In this document: positions 51,029 through 60,066 of the stretch, one piece after another | Numbering within the stretch: position 1 is the first letter of the stretch | How the letters are laid out: every line of letters starts with the position of its first letter | Source: Micromonospora sediminimaris | GTDB lineage: Bacteria > Actinomycetota > Actinomycetes > Mycobacteriales > Micromonosporaceae | NCBI GenBank assembly: GCA_900112325.1 | Contig: FOLJ01000012.1 | Location: 62,001-126,000, forward strand | Reading direction: 5' to 3' | DNA: 64,000 nt | Position numbers and translations under genes: made by a program | Notes under the pieces: generated by a model | Seen by the model: the letters and a program-made list of their open reading frames with translations, nothing else | Databases searched by the model: none | What the model was told of the DNA's origin: nothing

Positions 51029-52233
51029 CTGTCTTCCGGTCGATCCGGTTCCGGCTGACCGTGCTCTACTCGACGCTGTTGTTCGCGCTTGCCGGCGCCG
51101 GCCTGCTGGTGGCGTACGTGGCGGTGGACCGCGCGGTCGATCCCAAGCCGATCACCAAGCGGTACGAGGCGCAGTTGGTCAAGCTCAAGAGCGACGGGCG
51201 TACGGTGCCGACCGGCACCACGCTCGAGGTGGCCGAGGTGCAGCAGATCGAGGACGAGGTGAACCTGCGGCTGTTGCAGACGGTCCGGGACTATTCGTTG
51301 ATCGCGCTCGGCGGGCTCTTCGTGGCCAGCCTCGGCATCGGTTGGGTGCTCTCCGGCCGGGCGTTGCGTCCGGTCGGCGAGATCGCCCGTACCGCCCGGG
51401 AGATCCAGGCCACCGACCTGTCCCGACGGATCCGCCTGGCCGGTCCCCGCGACGAACTGCGCGACCTCGGCGACACCATCGACTCGATGCTCGACCGGTT
51501 GGATCATGCCTTCCACGCCCAGCGGCAGCTCATCGATGACGCTTCGCACGAGTTGCGCAGCCCGCTGGCGATCATCCGCGCCAATCTCGACGCCTCGCTG
51601 ACCGCACCGGAGGCCGGTGACCAGGAGCGTGCCGCGGCGGTGGCGACGATCGACCGGGCCACCGACCGGATGTCCCGGCTGGTCGAGGATCTGCTGGCCA
51701 CGGCCCGCCGGGACGCCGACTCGATGTCCGACACGGACGTGGACCTCAGCACCGTGGCCCGTGAGGCCGGCGAGGACTTCGCCGCCCTGGCCACCGGCCG
51801 TGGCCTGCGCCTGCGGTTCGCGCTCGACCCGGATCTCACGCTCATCGGAGACCCGGACACGCTGCGCCGGGCCGCCGGCAACCTGCTGTCCAACGCGGTA
51901 CGCCTCTCCCCTCTCGGCGGGGCGATCAAGGTGGCCACCGGCCGGGTGGGCGACTGGTTGTGGTTGGCCGTCGCCGACGAGGGGCCGGGCATCGCCGAGG
52001 CCGACCAGGCACGGGTCTTCGACCGGTTCTGGCGGGGCGAGGCCGGTCGGGGTGGCTCCGGTGGCGACCGGCGGACCGGGTTGGGGTTGGCCATCGTCCG
52101 GCAGATCGTCGAGTCGCACGGTGGACAGGTGGCGGTGTTCTCCCGGCCGGGTACGGGCAGCACCTTCGTGTTGTGGCTGCCGGCCGCCGATCGGACCGGA
52201 GACACCCGGCCGCCGGCCAGCACGCCGCTGTGA
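51025..52233 (+). CDS. HisKA sensor histidine kinase
   Basis: 402 residues. Two membrane helices (about 10-33 and 91-113) flank a 55-residue outside loop; then a HAMP domain, H-box DDASHELRSPLAIIRANLD, and ATPase boxes NLLSNAVRLSP, DEGPGI and GLGLAIV. Cognate of the regulator before it. The small outer loop suggests a simple envelope or ion signal. Confidence 0.93.
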   Translation: MTVFRSIRFRLTVLYSTLLFALAGAGLLVAYVAVDRAVDPKPITKRYEAQLVKLKSDGRTVPTGTTLEVAEVQQIEDEVNLRLLQTVRDYSLIALGGLFVASLGIGWVLSGRALRPVGEIARTAREIQATDLSRRIRLAGPRDELRDLGDTIDSMLDRLDHAFHAQRQLIDDASHELRSPLAIIRANLDASLTAPEAGDQERAAAVATIDRATDRMSRLVEDLLATARRDADSMSDTDVDLSTVAREAGEDFAALATGRGLRLRFALDPDLTLIGDPDTLRRAAGNLLSNAVRLSPLGGAIKVATGRVGDWLWLAVADEGPGIAEADQARVFDRFWRGEAGRGGSGGDRRTGLGLAIVRQIVESHGGQVAVFSRPGTGSTFVLWLPAADRTGDTRPPASTPL

Positions 52234-52346
52234 CTGTCATCCAACTGTCATCCAACCGTGCGGTCGACTCCAAGGTCGTTGCGCAAGGTGGTGATCGATC
52301 GGGACGGCGCGTCGGGTCGCCGGCATCAACAACGAAGGAGACCGCT

Positions 52347-52652
52347 GTGGTGATGCCGTGGCCTTGGCCGATGCCCGACGATCACTCCTTCCGCGCGCTG
52401 TGGGACGAGCCACAGCATCACGACGAGGATGTCCGTCTCGCCGCCCTGGTCGCGCAGCGGCTGAGCGCCGACTGGTCGACCCGCAGGCAGCAGATCACGG
52501 TGATGGTGCAGAACCGCGTCGTGATCCTCACCGGCCTGGTCGCCAGCGCCGAGACCCGCCGCGCGGCCGGCGAGTTGGCCTGGGACATCGAGGGCGTGAC
52601 GGACGTCTGCAACGCGCTACGGCTGGCCGGTCACCGGCGAGGTCGCCGCTGA
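52347..52652 (+). CDS. BON-domain protein
   Basis: 101 residues. A single BON domain (VAQRLSADWSTRRQQITVMVQNRVVILTG to VCNALRL). Without a signal peptide it is probably cytosolic. GTG 52347 is preferred: GAAGGAG lies 6 bases before it. Confidence 0.75.
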   Translation: MVMPWPWPMPDDHSFRALWDEPQHHDEDVRLAALVAQRLSADWSTRRQQITVMVQNRVVILTGLVASAETRRAAGELAWDIEGVTDVCNALRLAGHRRGRR

Positions 52653-52659
52653 TGAACTT

Positions 52660-52703
52660 CGGCTCGTCCACGGTGCCACGGCACCGGTGCCGTGGACGAG
52701 CCG
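52660..52703. terminator. Bidirectional hairpin terminator
   Basis: 14-bp arms (52660-52673 and 52690-52703) between the converging BON and STAS genes; a second inner stem (GGTGCC/GGCACC) lies in the loop. Confidence 0.75.
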
Positions 52704-52719
52704 GACCCGCGTAGGTCGC

Positions 52720-53289
52720 CTATTCCGCCGCGTCCGCTGCCGCCGGGTGTCTCTGCAAGCGGGCGAGCGCGTCGGCGCGGGTGTCCGCGACCGGAAACAC
52801 CTCGTCCAGCCGGGTGACCCGGAGCACCTGACGGATCAGCGGCGAGGTCGACGCCACGCAGAGCTGTGCGCCGCGGTCAGCGGCGGCGCGATGCGCGCGG
52901 ACGAGCAGCCCGAGCGCGGTGGAGTCGACAAGATCCGTCCCACCGAGATCCACCAGGACGTGCCCGCCCATGTCGGCCGCGTGCCCCAACGCCATGCCCA
53001 GCGTCTCGCCGGTGTCGACATCGACGTCGCCGGCGACGGTCACCACGGTGACGGCACCGAGGTGCTCGATGCCGAGGATGCCACCGGGCACGCCGGCAGC
53101 GGCGGGGCCGAGCTGGGTGCAGTGCGCGCAGCGGTGCGGACCGTCGGCCAGCGGGGAACCGCTCCAGCCGTGCTCGGACACCAGCGGCCACACCACCTCC
53201 GCGGCGGAGTGCGTCCGCGGTCCGGCGACCGTGTCACCGCAGTTGTCACAGGTCAGGGTGACCAGGTGGTCATCGAGAACGACGGCCAT
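52720..53289 (-). CDS. STAS-domain protein with a Cys4 zinc-ribbon-like N-terminus
   Basis: 189 residues. Cys14/Cys17 and Cys54/Cys57 form two CxxC knuckles in the first 60 residues. From about 75 on there is a STAS anti-sigma-antagonist domain with the phosphorylatable serine in LVDSTALGLLVRAH. The pairing suggests a sensor-type anti-anti-sigma factor; no anti-sigma kinase is adjacent. ATG 53289. Confidence 0.8.
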   Translation of the reverse strand: MAVVLDDHLVTLTCDNCGDTVAGPRTHSAAEVVWPLVSEHGWSGSPLADGPHRCAHCTQLGPAAAGVPGGILGIEHLGAVTVVTVAGDVDVDTGETLGMALGHAADMGGHVLVDLGGTDLVDSTALGLLVRAHRAAADRGAQLCVASTSPLIRQVLRVTRLDEVFPVADTRADALARLQRHPAAADAAE

Positions 53290-53502
53290 GGCGCGCTCCT
53301 TCCCAGGTCGGAGGGGTTGAGGTCCCAACCCTGCCGGGGCCAGGTGGCGGGCACCGCGCGGACACATGACGGTTGGGTGACGAATCGTCTTCCCGCTGCT
53401 TGCGGGTCGGATGGGCGACGTCGGCGCCGCGTACGTCGTCCGCTTTGCGACGATAGACGTAGAGCGATCAGTTGATCCCTGTGTGCGACGGGAGGTCGAA
53501 GG

Positions 53503-54609
53503 ATGCGAAAGGCACTACCCACCGACGAACCGGTCGGCACCCTGGACGTGGTGCACCGGTTCCACGGCCCGATGCCCACCGGGGTGACCGTCTCGCACCG
53601 CGGTCGGATCTTCGTCAACTTCCCCCGCTGGGGCGACCAGGTGCCCGCCACCGCGGTGGAGCTGCGACGCGGACGCGAGGTTCCCTACCCCGACCTGCGG
53701 TGGAACACACCGTCCAGCGACGACGACCCGGCCGCGTTCGTGTCGGTGCAGAGTGTGGTGGTCGACCCGGCCGACCGGCTCTGGGTGCTCGACACGGGCA
53801 GCCCGATGTTCCAGCCGACCTCGCCCGGCGGGCCGAAGCTGGTCCGCGTGGACCTGAGAACCGACACCGTCGCCCAGGTGGTCACCTTCCCGCCCGAGGT
53901 GGTGCTGCCCACGTCGTACCTCAACGATGTGCGCTTCGACCTGCGCCGTGGGGAGGCCGGGCTGGCCTACATCACCGATTCCGCCGATGGTGCCCCCAAC
54001 GCCCTCATCGTGGTCGACCTGGCCAGCGGGGCATCGTGGCGGCGACTCAACGACCACCCGTCCACGAAGGCCGCGCCGCTGGAGGACTTCCGTCCGGTGG
54101 TCGAGGGACGCCCGTTCCTGGTCCGGCCCCCGGACGCTCCCCCGCAGCCGGTGGGCGTCGGCGCCGATGGCATCGCTATCTCCGCCGACGGCACGCGGCT
54201 GTACTACTGCGCCCTCGCCACCCGCCGCTGGTACAGCGTCGCCACCGACGCCCTGGCCGACCGCGCCCTGGGCGACGCGGAGGTCGCCGCGACGGTGCTC
54301 GACGAGGGCGACAAGGGCGGCGGCGCCGACGGCCTGGAGTCCGACGACGCCGGCCGGATCTATCTCACCAACTACGAGCACAACGCGGTGCTGCGACGCC
54401 GGCCCGACGGCGAGTACGAGACCGTGGTGCACGACGCCCGGCTGCTCTGGCCGGACACGCTAAGCGTGGCCACCAACCGGCACCTCTACATCATCGCCAA
54501 CCAGGTGCACCGGCAGCCGCCGTTCAACCGCGGCCGGGACCTGCGACGCCGGCCGTACGCCCTGTTCCGGACCCGCATCGACGCGGGCCCGGTGCTGCTG
54601 CGACCGTGA
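53503..54609 (+). CDS. Yellow/major-royal-jelly-like beta-propeller protein
   Basis: 368 residues. FVSVQSVVVDPADRLWVLDTG and repeated blades match the bacterial MRJP/Yellow family, related to SMP-30-type propellers. No signal peptide, so probably cytosolic. Role not known; lactonase-like activity is only a guess. Confidence 0.8.
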   Translation: MRKALPTDEPVGTLDVVHRFHGPMPTGVTVSHRGRIFVNFPRWGDQVPATAVELRRGREVPYPDLRWNTPSSDDDPAAFVSVQSVVVDPADRLWVLDTGSPMFQPTSPGGPKLVRVDLRTDTVAQVVTFPPEVVLPTSYLNDVRFDLRRGEAGLAYITDSADGAPNALIVVDLASGASWRRLNDHPSTKAAPLEDFRPVVEGRPFLVRPPDAPPQPVGVGADGIAISADGTRLYYCALATRRWYSVATDALADRALGDAEVAATVLDEGDKGGGADGLESDDAGRIYLTNYEHNAVLRRRPDGEYETVVHDARLLWPDTLSVATNRHLYIIANQVHRQPPFNRGRDLRRRPYALFRTRIDAGPVLLRP

Positions 54610-54714
54610 CGACCGGCACGCCCCGATCGGGTGGAAGCGGCACCTGATCGGGGCGGCGGGCCATGCGCCGCAGATAGCGTCGGAGGGAATACCGACGAGG
54701 TGAGGAGCCGGGTC

Positions 54715-54885
54715 GTGACCGAGCCGGAGGAAGAACGCGAGAAGAGCGCGAAGACCGACCCGGTGCTGTTCTCCCCGGACGGCGACCCGCACCACAATCC
54801 GGCACAGACGCCGCTACCGGACGAGCACCTGCCGGTGACGTACTCCCACGACGGCGAGACCGACGTGATCGACGGGGAGCAGTAA
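54715..54885 (+). CDS. Small acidic hypothetical protein
   Basis: 56 residues from GTG 54715, with AGGAG 7 bases before it. Rich in Asp, Glu, Pro and His; no known domain. Converges on the glycosyltransferase gene. Confidence 0.5.
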   Translation: MTEPEEEREKSAKTDPVLFSPDGDPHHNPAQTPLPDEHLPVTYSHDGETDVIDGEQ

Positions 54886-54888
54886 CGG

Positions 54889-56526
54889 CTACCCGCCGGC
54901 GCGTACCGCGGCGGTCAGCTCGTCGTCGTAGCGGGCCAGGGCACGCCCGTCGGCGGAGTAGGCGATCAACTGCCCGTGCGCCATGGTGGCCGAACGGAAC
55001 GAGAACGTCCGGACCCCGGGATAGGCGGCCAGCAGCGGGATGGTGCGCGGCGGACCGCCCGGAGCGGAGTGGTAGTCCAGCCGCGCCACCTGGTCGGAGA
55101 CCACACCGTTGACGCGCACCTTGGTCTTTTCGCTGCGGGTGCCGAAGGTGACCGGGGCACCGGTGCCGTAGCGGGCGCACTCCACCGGCCCCCGGCAGAC
55201 GAAGAAGTACCGCGAGTTGACCACGTCCGGGAGACGGTATGCCTTGAAGGTGGGATCGGCCCCGGCGGGCAACGGCTGCACGGCGAAGAACGCCAGTGCG
55301 CCGAGGGACGCCACGCCGACCCGCAGCCACCCTCGCGGGAAGGCCCGGTTGGCATGGGTACGGGCGGTGGTGAGCGCGACCGCGCCGAACCCTGCCACGC
55401 AGAGCACGACGGTGCCGATGGCACGGGCGTTCTCGAAGAGAAACTGCACACCGGGTCGCATCGACACCGGGGCCAGCACGACACCCAGCGACAACACCAT
55501 GCTGGCCAGCAGCAGTGCACCGGCGACCCGCCGGGCCACGCCGACGGCGCCCACCAGCAGCATCGCGGCCAGGATGGTCCACACCTGGTGGTGGGTCCAG
55601 GAGACCGGGGACGCGGCCACGGTGGCGCAGCCGACCAGCACGGCGGCGTGCCCCGGTCGCCCCAGCCGGGACAGCGCCCGCGCCCGGAGTAACGCCAGGG
55701 CGCAGATGACGGCCACCAGGGCGGCCCAGACCAGCGGAAGGGACCCCTCGTCCATGCCGATACGAAGCAGCATCCCGTGCACCGACTGGTTGCCCAGCGA
55801 CGCCAGGTTGCCGATCCGGGAGGTCTGGGTGACCGTGCCCGCCCAGTAGGTCAGGCTCTCGGCGGGCAGGACGGCCAGGGCGAGCGCCGCGCAGCCGACG
55901 AAGGCGGCCAGCGCGCGGGCGGCGTCGCGGTACCGGCCGCAGGCCAGGAAGTAGAGCACGAACAGCAGCGGCGTCAGTTTGATCGCCGCCGCCACGCCGA
56001 TCAGCACACCGCGCATCCGTGACGGCGGCGCCATCCCGTCGAGCAGCGCCATCAGCACGATGAAGATGCTCACCTGCCCGAACCGCAGGTTGCTCTGCAC
56101 CGGCGCGGCGACCATGAGCACCGCCGCGACCGCCGCGATGCTGACGGACGCCGACGTCGTCGTGCGATCCCCGGCCGTACCCGGGCTCGGCATGGCGGCG
56201 CGCCCTTCGGCCAGGGCACGACCGACGGGTATGGCGATGGCCACCACGGCGGCACAGGTCGCCGCCAGCCAGAGCGCTTCGACCACGCCGAGCGGCACGG
56301 TCGTGATCGGCCAGAGCACGAGCGCCGCGAACGGCGGGTACGTGAACGGCCCGCCGTTCGGCGCCACGTACCCGTACAGCGGACGTCCGGCCCGCAGATC
56401 GGTCAACGCTCCGTGGTAGATGTGCAGGTCGGACAGGCGGTCAGGGCGCCGCAGCACCAGCGCGACGGAGACCAGTGCCGCGACCGCGAACCCCACCCAC
56501 AGCAGCGCCGCCCGACGATCCCGCAT
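54889..56526 (-). CDS. GT87-type membrane glycosyltransferase (DUF2029)
   Basis: 545 residues with about 11 membrane helices. Early loop SDLHIYHGALTDLRAGRPLYGY carries the acidic residue expected for GT-C mannosyltransferases, followed by FTYPPFAAL. The C-terminal 120 residues form an outside domain. In actinobacteria GT87 enzymes use polyprenyl-phosphate-mannose to extend cell-wall glycolipids. Acceptor unknown. Confidence 0.8.
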   Translation of the reverse strand: MRDRRAALLWVGFAVAALVSVALVLRRPDRLSDLHIYHGALTDLRAGRPLYGYVAPNGGPFTYPPFAALVLWPITTVPLGVVEALWLAATCAAVVAIAIPVGRALAEGRAAMPSPGTAGDRTTTSASVSIAAVAAVLMVAAPVQSNLRFGQVSIFIVLMALLDGMAPPSRMRGVLIGVAAAIKLTPLLFVLYFLACGRYRDAARALAAFVGCAALALAVLPAESLTYWAGTVTQTSRIGNLASLGNQSVHGMLLRIGMDEGSLPLVWAALVAVICALALLRARALSRLGRPGHAAVLVGCATVAASPVSWTHHQVWTILAAMLLVGAVGVARRVAGALLLASMVLSLGVVLAPVSMRPGVQFLFENARAIGTVVLCVAGFGAVALTTARTHANRAFPRGWLRVGVASLGALAFFAVQPLPAGADPTFKAYRLPDVVNSRYFFVCRGPVECARYGTGAPVTFGTRSEKTKVRVNGVVSDQVARLDYHSAPGGPPRTIPLLAAYPGVRTFSFRSATMAHGQLIAYSADGRALARYDDELTAAVRAGG

Positions 56527-56744
56527 GGACAGAGAATAGATGTACCCGCGACCGCTGGGCGCGAGGCGGCGCGCCGCTCGGCGCGGCCCCACCACCGCTC
56601 AGCGCGGCTGCTCCACCACACCTTGTGACGTCGCGACGCAGGCGAAGAGAATCATCGATGTTCTGAGAGCCGGACGAGGTAGGGCACCGGGCAGCCCTCG
56701 ATCGGAACACCACCATGTCTCCTTCCGTCCGGAGGACCCGTTCC

Positions 56745-58091
56745 ATGAGAAAAGCGATCCGACTGTGGTGCGCCGCCCTGGCAACCCTCGTCCTGACCGC
56801 GTTCGCCGCGCTGTCGCTCCCGACATCGGCGTCGGCGGCGACGCTTACCGAGGTGACGAATTTCGGCACCAACCCGAGCAACCTACGCATGTACCTCTAC
56901 GTGCCGGACCGGGTCGCGCCACGACCGGGCCTGCTGGTCGTGGCGCACTACTGCACCGGCAACGGGCCGGCGATGTACTCGGGCACCCAGTACGCACGCC
57001 TGGCCGACCAGTACGGCTTCATCGTGATCTACCCGTCGGTGACCCGCAGCAGCCAGTGCTTCGACGTCTACTCGCAGCAGGCGTTGCGTCGCGGCGGGGG
57101 CAGCGACCCGGTCGGCATCATGTCGATGGTGGAGCACGTCCGGAGCCGCTACTCGGTGGACCCGGCCCGGATCGCCGCGACGGGCACCTCGTCCGGAGCG
57201 ATGATGACGAACGTCCTGCTCGGGCTCTACCCGGACGTCTTCCGCGCCGGCGCGGCCTTCGCCGGGGTGCCCTTCGGCTGCTTCGCCACCACCGGCGGCT
57301 CGGAGTGGAACAGCCAGTGCGCCAACGGGCAGATCATCCGCACCCCGCAGCAGTGGGGAGATCTGGTCCGCAACGCCTATCCCGGGTACACCGGCCCACG
57401 GCCACGGATGCAGATCTGGCACGGCACCAACGACGACATCCTGCGCTACCCGAACTTCGGCGAGCAGATCAAGCAGTGGACCAACCTGCACGGGTTGAGC
57501 CAGACCCCGACCTTCACCGACAGCCCGCAGTCCGGCTACACCCGGACCCGGTACGGCGGTTCCGGCGGTAACGCACCGGTCGAGGCGATCAGCATGCAGG
57601 GCGTGTCGCACAACCTGCCGGTCGACGCCGCGCAGGCGATCCGGTTCCTCGGACTCGACGCCGCGTCGCCCACCCCGACGCCGACGCCGACGCTCACTCC
57701 CACTCCCACGCCGACGCCGACGCCGACGCCGACGGTGACTCCCACGCCGACGCCCACCACGCCGCCGCCGGGCACGGGGTGCCGCGTCAGCTATGCGGTG
57801 AACGCCTGGAACACCGGGCTGACCGCGTCGGCGACCATCACCAACACCGGCGCCACAGCGGTCAACGGTTGGAACCTGGCGTTCACCCTGCCTGCCGGGC
57901 AGACCATCACGAACGGTTGGAACGCGACCTACTCCCCGACCTCCGGGGCGGTGACCGCCCGCAACGTCTCCTACAACGGCACCATCGCTCCCAACGGCTC
58001 GGTCACCATCGGCTTCCAGGCCACCCACAGCGGCAACACCGCCAGCCCGTCCTCGTTCTCGCTCAACGGCGCTCCCTGCGCGGTCAGCTGA
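56745..58091 (+). CDS. Secreted CE1/PHB-depolymerase-like esterase with CBM2
   Basis: 448 residues. Signal peptide to about 31 (SASAA), catalytic domain with nucleophile elbow GTSSGAMM, Asp in HGTNDDI and His in GVSHNLP, then a long Pro-Thr linker and a C-terminal CBM2. Likely acetylxylan or feruloyl esterase acting on hemicellulose. The linker is encoded by a microsatellite-like run of CCGACG/CCCACG units (about 57670-57765). ATG 56745 after GGAGG. Confidence 0.88.
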   Translation: MRKAIRLWCAALATLVLTAFAALSLPTSASAATLTEVTNFGTNPSNLRMYLYVPDRVAPRPGLLVVAHYCTGNGPAMYSGTQYARLADQYGFIVIYPSVTRSSQCFDVYSQQALRRGGGSDPVGIMSMVEHVRSRYSVDPARIAATGTSSGAMMTNVLLGLYPDVFRAGAAFAGVPFGCFATTGGSEWNSQCANGQIIRTPQQWGDLVRNAYPGYTGPRPRMQIWHGTNDDILRYPNFGEQIKQWTNLHGLSQTPTFTDSPQSGYTRTRYGGSGGNAPVEAISMQGVSHNLPVDAAQAIRFLGLDAASPTPTPTPTLTPTPTPTPTPTPTVTPTPTPTTPPPGTGCRVSYAVNAWNTGLTASATITNTGATAVNGWNLAFTLPAGQTITNGWNATYSPTSGAVTARNVSYNGTIAPNGSVTIGFQATHSGNTASPSSFSLNGAPCAVS

Positions 58092-58114
58092 CCGTAGCCC
58101 TCGCCCGGATCGGC

Positions 58115-58150
58115 CCGGTGTCCGTACGGCTACCGCCGTACGGACACCGG
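58115..58150. terminator. Hairpin terminator
   Basis: Perfect 16-bp arms (58115-58130, 58135-58150), loop TACC, 24 bp after the esterase stop. Confidence 0.85.
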
Positions 58151-58206
58151 CGTCCCGCCGCTCACTTGGTTTAGGCCGGACCGGAAGATATATTGCTGTC
58201 GATGTT

Positions 58207-58217
58207 AGGAAAGCGCT
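58207..58217. promoter_or_regulatory. LacI-type operator-like site
   Basis: GGAAAGCGCTT, close to the symmetric LacI/CcpA-family site GGAAAGCGCTTTCC, 66 bp before the beta-helix gene. It differs from the CebR-like box of the cellulase. Confidence 0.55.
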
Positions 58218-58282
58218 TGCTCTGCGTCGTTCACCACTCCGGCACGCGCTCCACCACCGCACTCGCACCCGGAGGAACCCGC

Positions 58283-59890
58283 ATGCTGCTCAGGACAGGA
58301 AGACGAACGGCTCGGCGCTGGCTGGTCGCCGTCAGCACGTTGGCGCTTGTCGGCGCCGGTGTGACGGTGGCCTCGCCGAGCGCCCGGGCCGCGACGGTCG
58401 ATCCCAACGCCACCTACGTGTTCGTCAACCGGCACAGCGGCAAGGCGATGGATGTGTGGAACTGGTCCACCGCCGACAACGCCCCGATCAACCAGTACAC
58501 CCGCAACGACGCCGCCGTGCAGCAGTGGCGGTTCGTCGACGTCGGCAACGGCTACTACCAGATCCGCTCCGTACACAGCGGCAAGGTCCTCGAACTGCCC
58601 AACGCCACCGACGGCGTCCAGCTCGTGCAGAACGCCGCAGCCAGCGGCAACACCCGCCAACACTTCCGCCTCGCCGACTCCGCCGGCGGGTACGTCCGGT
58701 TCCTCAACCGGCACTCGAACAAGGCCCTCGACGTGTGGGGCTGGTCCACCGCCGACGGCGGCATGATCTCGCAGTACCAGGACCACGACGGCGCCAACCA
58801 GCAGTGGCAGCTGGTCACCCTGGGAGGCGGCAACGGCAACGGCTGCGGCAGCGGCTCGTTTCAGGCCGAGGCGGTGCTCAACGGCGGCACCTGGACCGCC
58901 CGCAACGGTGGCAGCACTGTCTACACCGGCAGCGACATGCGCTCCGCCGTGCAGGCCGCGGTGAACAGCCTCAGCGCCGGCCGGACCAGCAAGCAACGGG
59001 TCGTGGTACGCGGCTCCGGCTCGATCAGCGCCGGCTCGCGCATCTCCCTGCCGAGCTACACGACGATCGACGTCTGCGGCACGATAAACGTGACCGGCTC
59101 CGGCTCCGGTGACCAGGCACCGATCTACTCGCGCGGCACCACCCAGGTCGAGGTGCAGAACCTCACCGTCACCGGCACGCCCCTCTACGGCATCTTCATG
59201 CGCAACGTCACAAACGTGATCCTCGGCCAGATCGACCTGCGCCTGTCGAGCGGCTTGGGGGTACGCATCGACAACCGGGGCGACACCAGCCAGTGGACGC
59301 GCAACGTCCGCATCGACAACGTGTTCGTCTCCGGCACCAGCACTCACGGCGTCGAGACGTACGGCGTGGACGGCCTCACCGTCGGCACGGTGACCGCCCG
59401 CAACGTCGGCGGTTCCGGCCTGCTGCTCAACGAGACCATCAACGCGACCGTGGCCACCGTCGACGCGGAGAACGCCGGCACCGGCACCGGCTACGCGGCG
59501 TTCCGCACCGCCAACCGCGCCGGGCGGATCGGCTCCGGTTACCCGATCAACATTCGGGTCGGCACCGTACGGGCACGCGGCGGCGGCCGAGGCATCTTCT
59601 GCGTCTCCGAGTCCGGCGGTGTGGCGGTCAACCGGGTCGACATCGCCAACACCGGCAACAACGCGATCCTGATCGAGAACTGCTACGGCGTGGACATCGC
59701 GGCCGGCGGTGGCACCATCAGCGGTGGCGGGGAGGTTCGACTGGCGGCGCGGACGGAGTTCCCCGGCAACCGGGACATCACGCTGCGCAACTTCACCCTG
59801 GCCAACAGCCGGATTCTGGAGAGCCCCTGCACGACCAACCTGACCATCAGCAACGTCACCCTCAGCAATTCGAGCATCAACCGCTGCTGA
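58283..59890 (+). CDS. Secreted ricin-type lectin (CBM13) + parallel beta-helix protein
   Basis: 535 residues. Signal peptide to about 36 (SARAA), a ricin-B trefoil (about 40-185) with repeated QQWRF/QQWQL and RHSGKAMDVWNW/RHSNKALDVWGW, then a right-handed beta-helix (from about 215) with asparagine-rich ladder repeats. Pectate-lyase-like or glycoside-hydrolase-28-like polysaccharidase; catalytic residues not identified. ATG 58283 after GGAGGA. Confidence 0.85.
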   Translation: MLLRTGRRTARRWLVAVSTLALVGAGVTVASPSARAATVDPNATYVFVNRHSGKAMDVWNWSTADNAPINQYTRNDAAVQQWRFVDVGNGYYQIRSVHSGKVLELPNATDGVQLVQNAAASGNTRQHFRLADSAGGYVRFLNRHSNKALDVWGWSTADGGMISQYQDHDGANQQWQLVTLGGGNGNGCGSGSFQAEAVLNGGTWTARNGGSTVYTGSDMRSAVQAAVNSLSAGRTSKQRVVVRGSGSISAGSRISLPSYTTIDVCGTINVTGSGSGDQAPIYSRGTTQVEVQNLTVTGTPLYGIFMRNVTNVILGQIDLRLSSGLGVRIDNRGDTSQWTRNVRIDNVFVSGTSTHGVETYGVDGLTVGTVTARNVGGSGLLLNETINATVATVDAENAGTGTGYAAFRTANRAGRIGSGYPINIRVGTVRARGGGRGIFCVSESGGVAVNRVDIANTGNNAILIENCYGVDIAAGGGTISGGGEVRLAARTEFPGNRDITLRNFTLANSRILESPCTTNLTISNVTLSNSSINRC

Positions 59891-59905
59891 CTCGCCCGCA
59901 CCCGT

Positions 59906-59933
59906 CCCGGCGGTCCGTCAACGGACCGCCGGG
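59906..59933. terminator. Hairpin terminator
   Basis: 13-bp arms (59906-59918, 59921-59933) with a 2-base loop, just after the beta-helix gene. Confidence 0.85.
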
Positions 59934-60066
59934 CGCGTGGGTGCGTCGGGCAAGGTCAGGCAACCGAACGGCCGCACGGCCACCCGCTCGGAGTCGGTTG
60001 ACAGATCATGGGGGTGATCCCAGACTGGCTCGCGTCGATGCCGTCGGCCACCGGTGAGGAGCCTGG

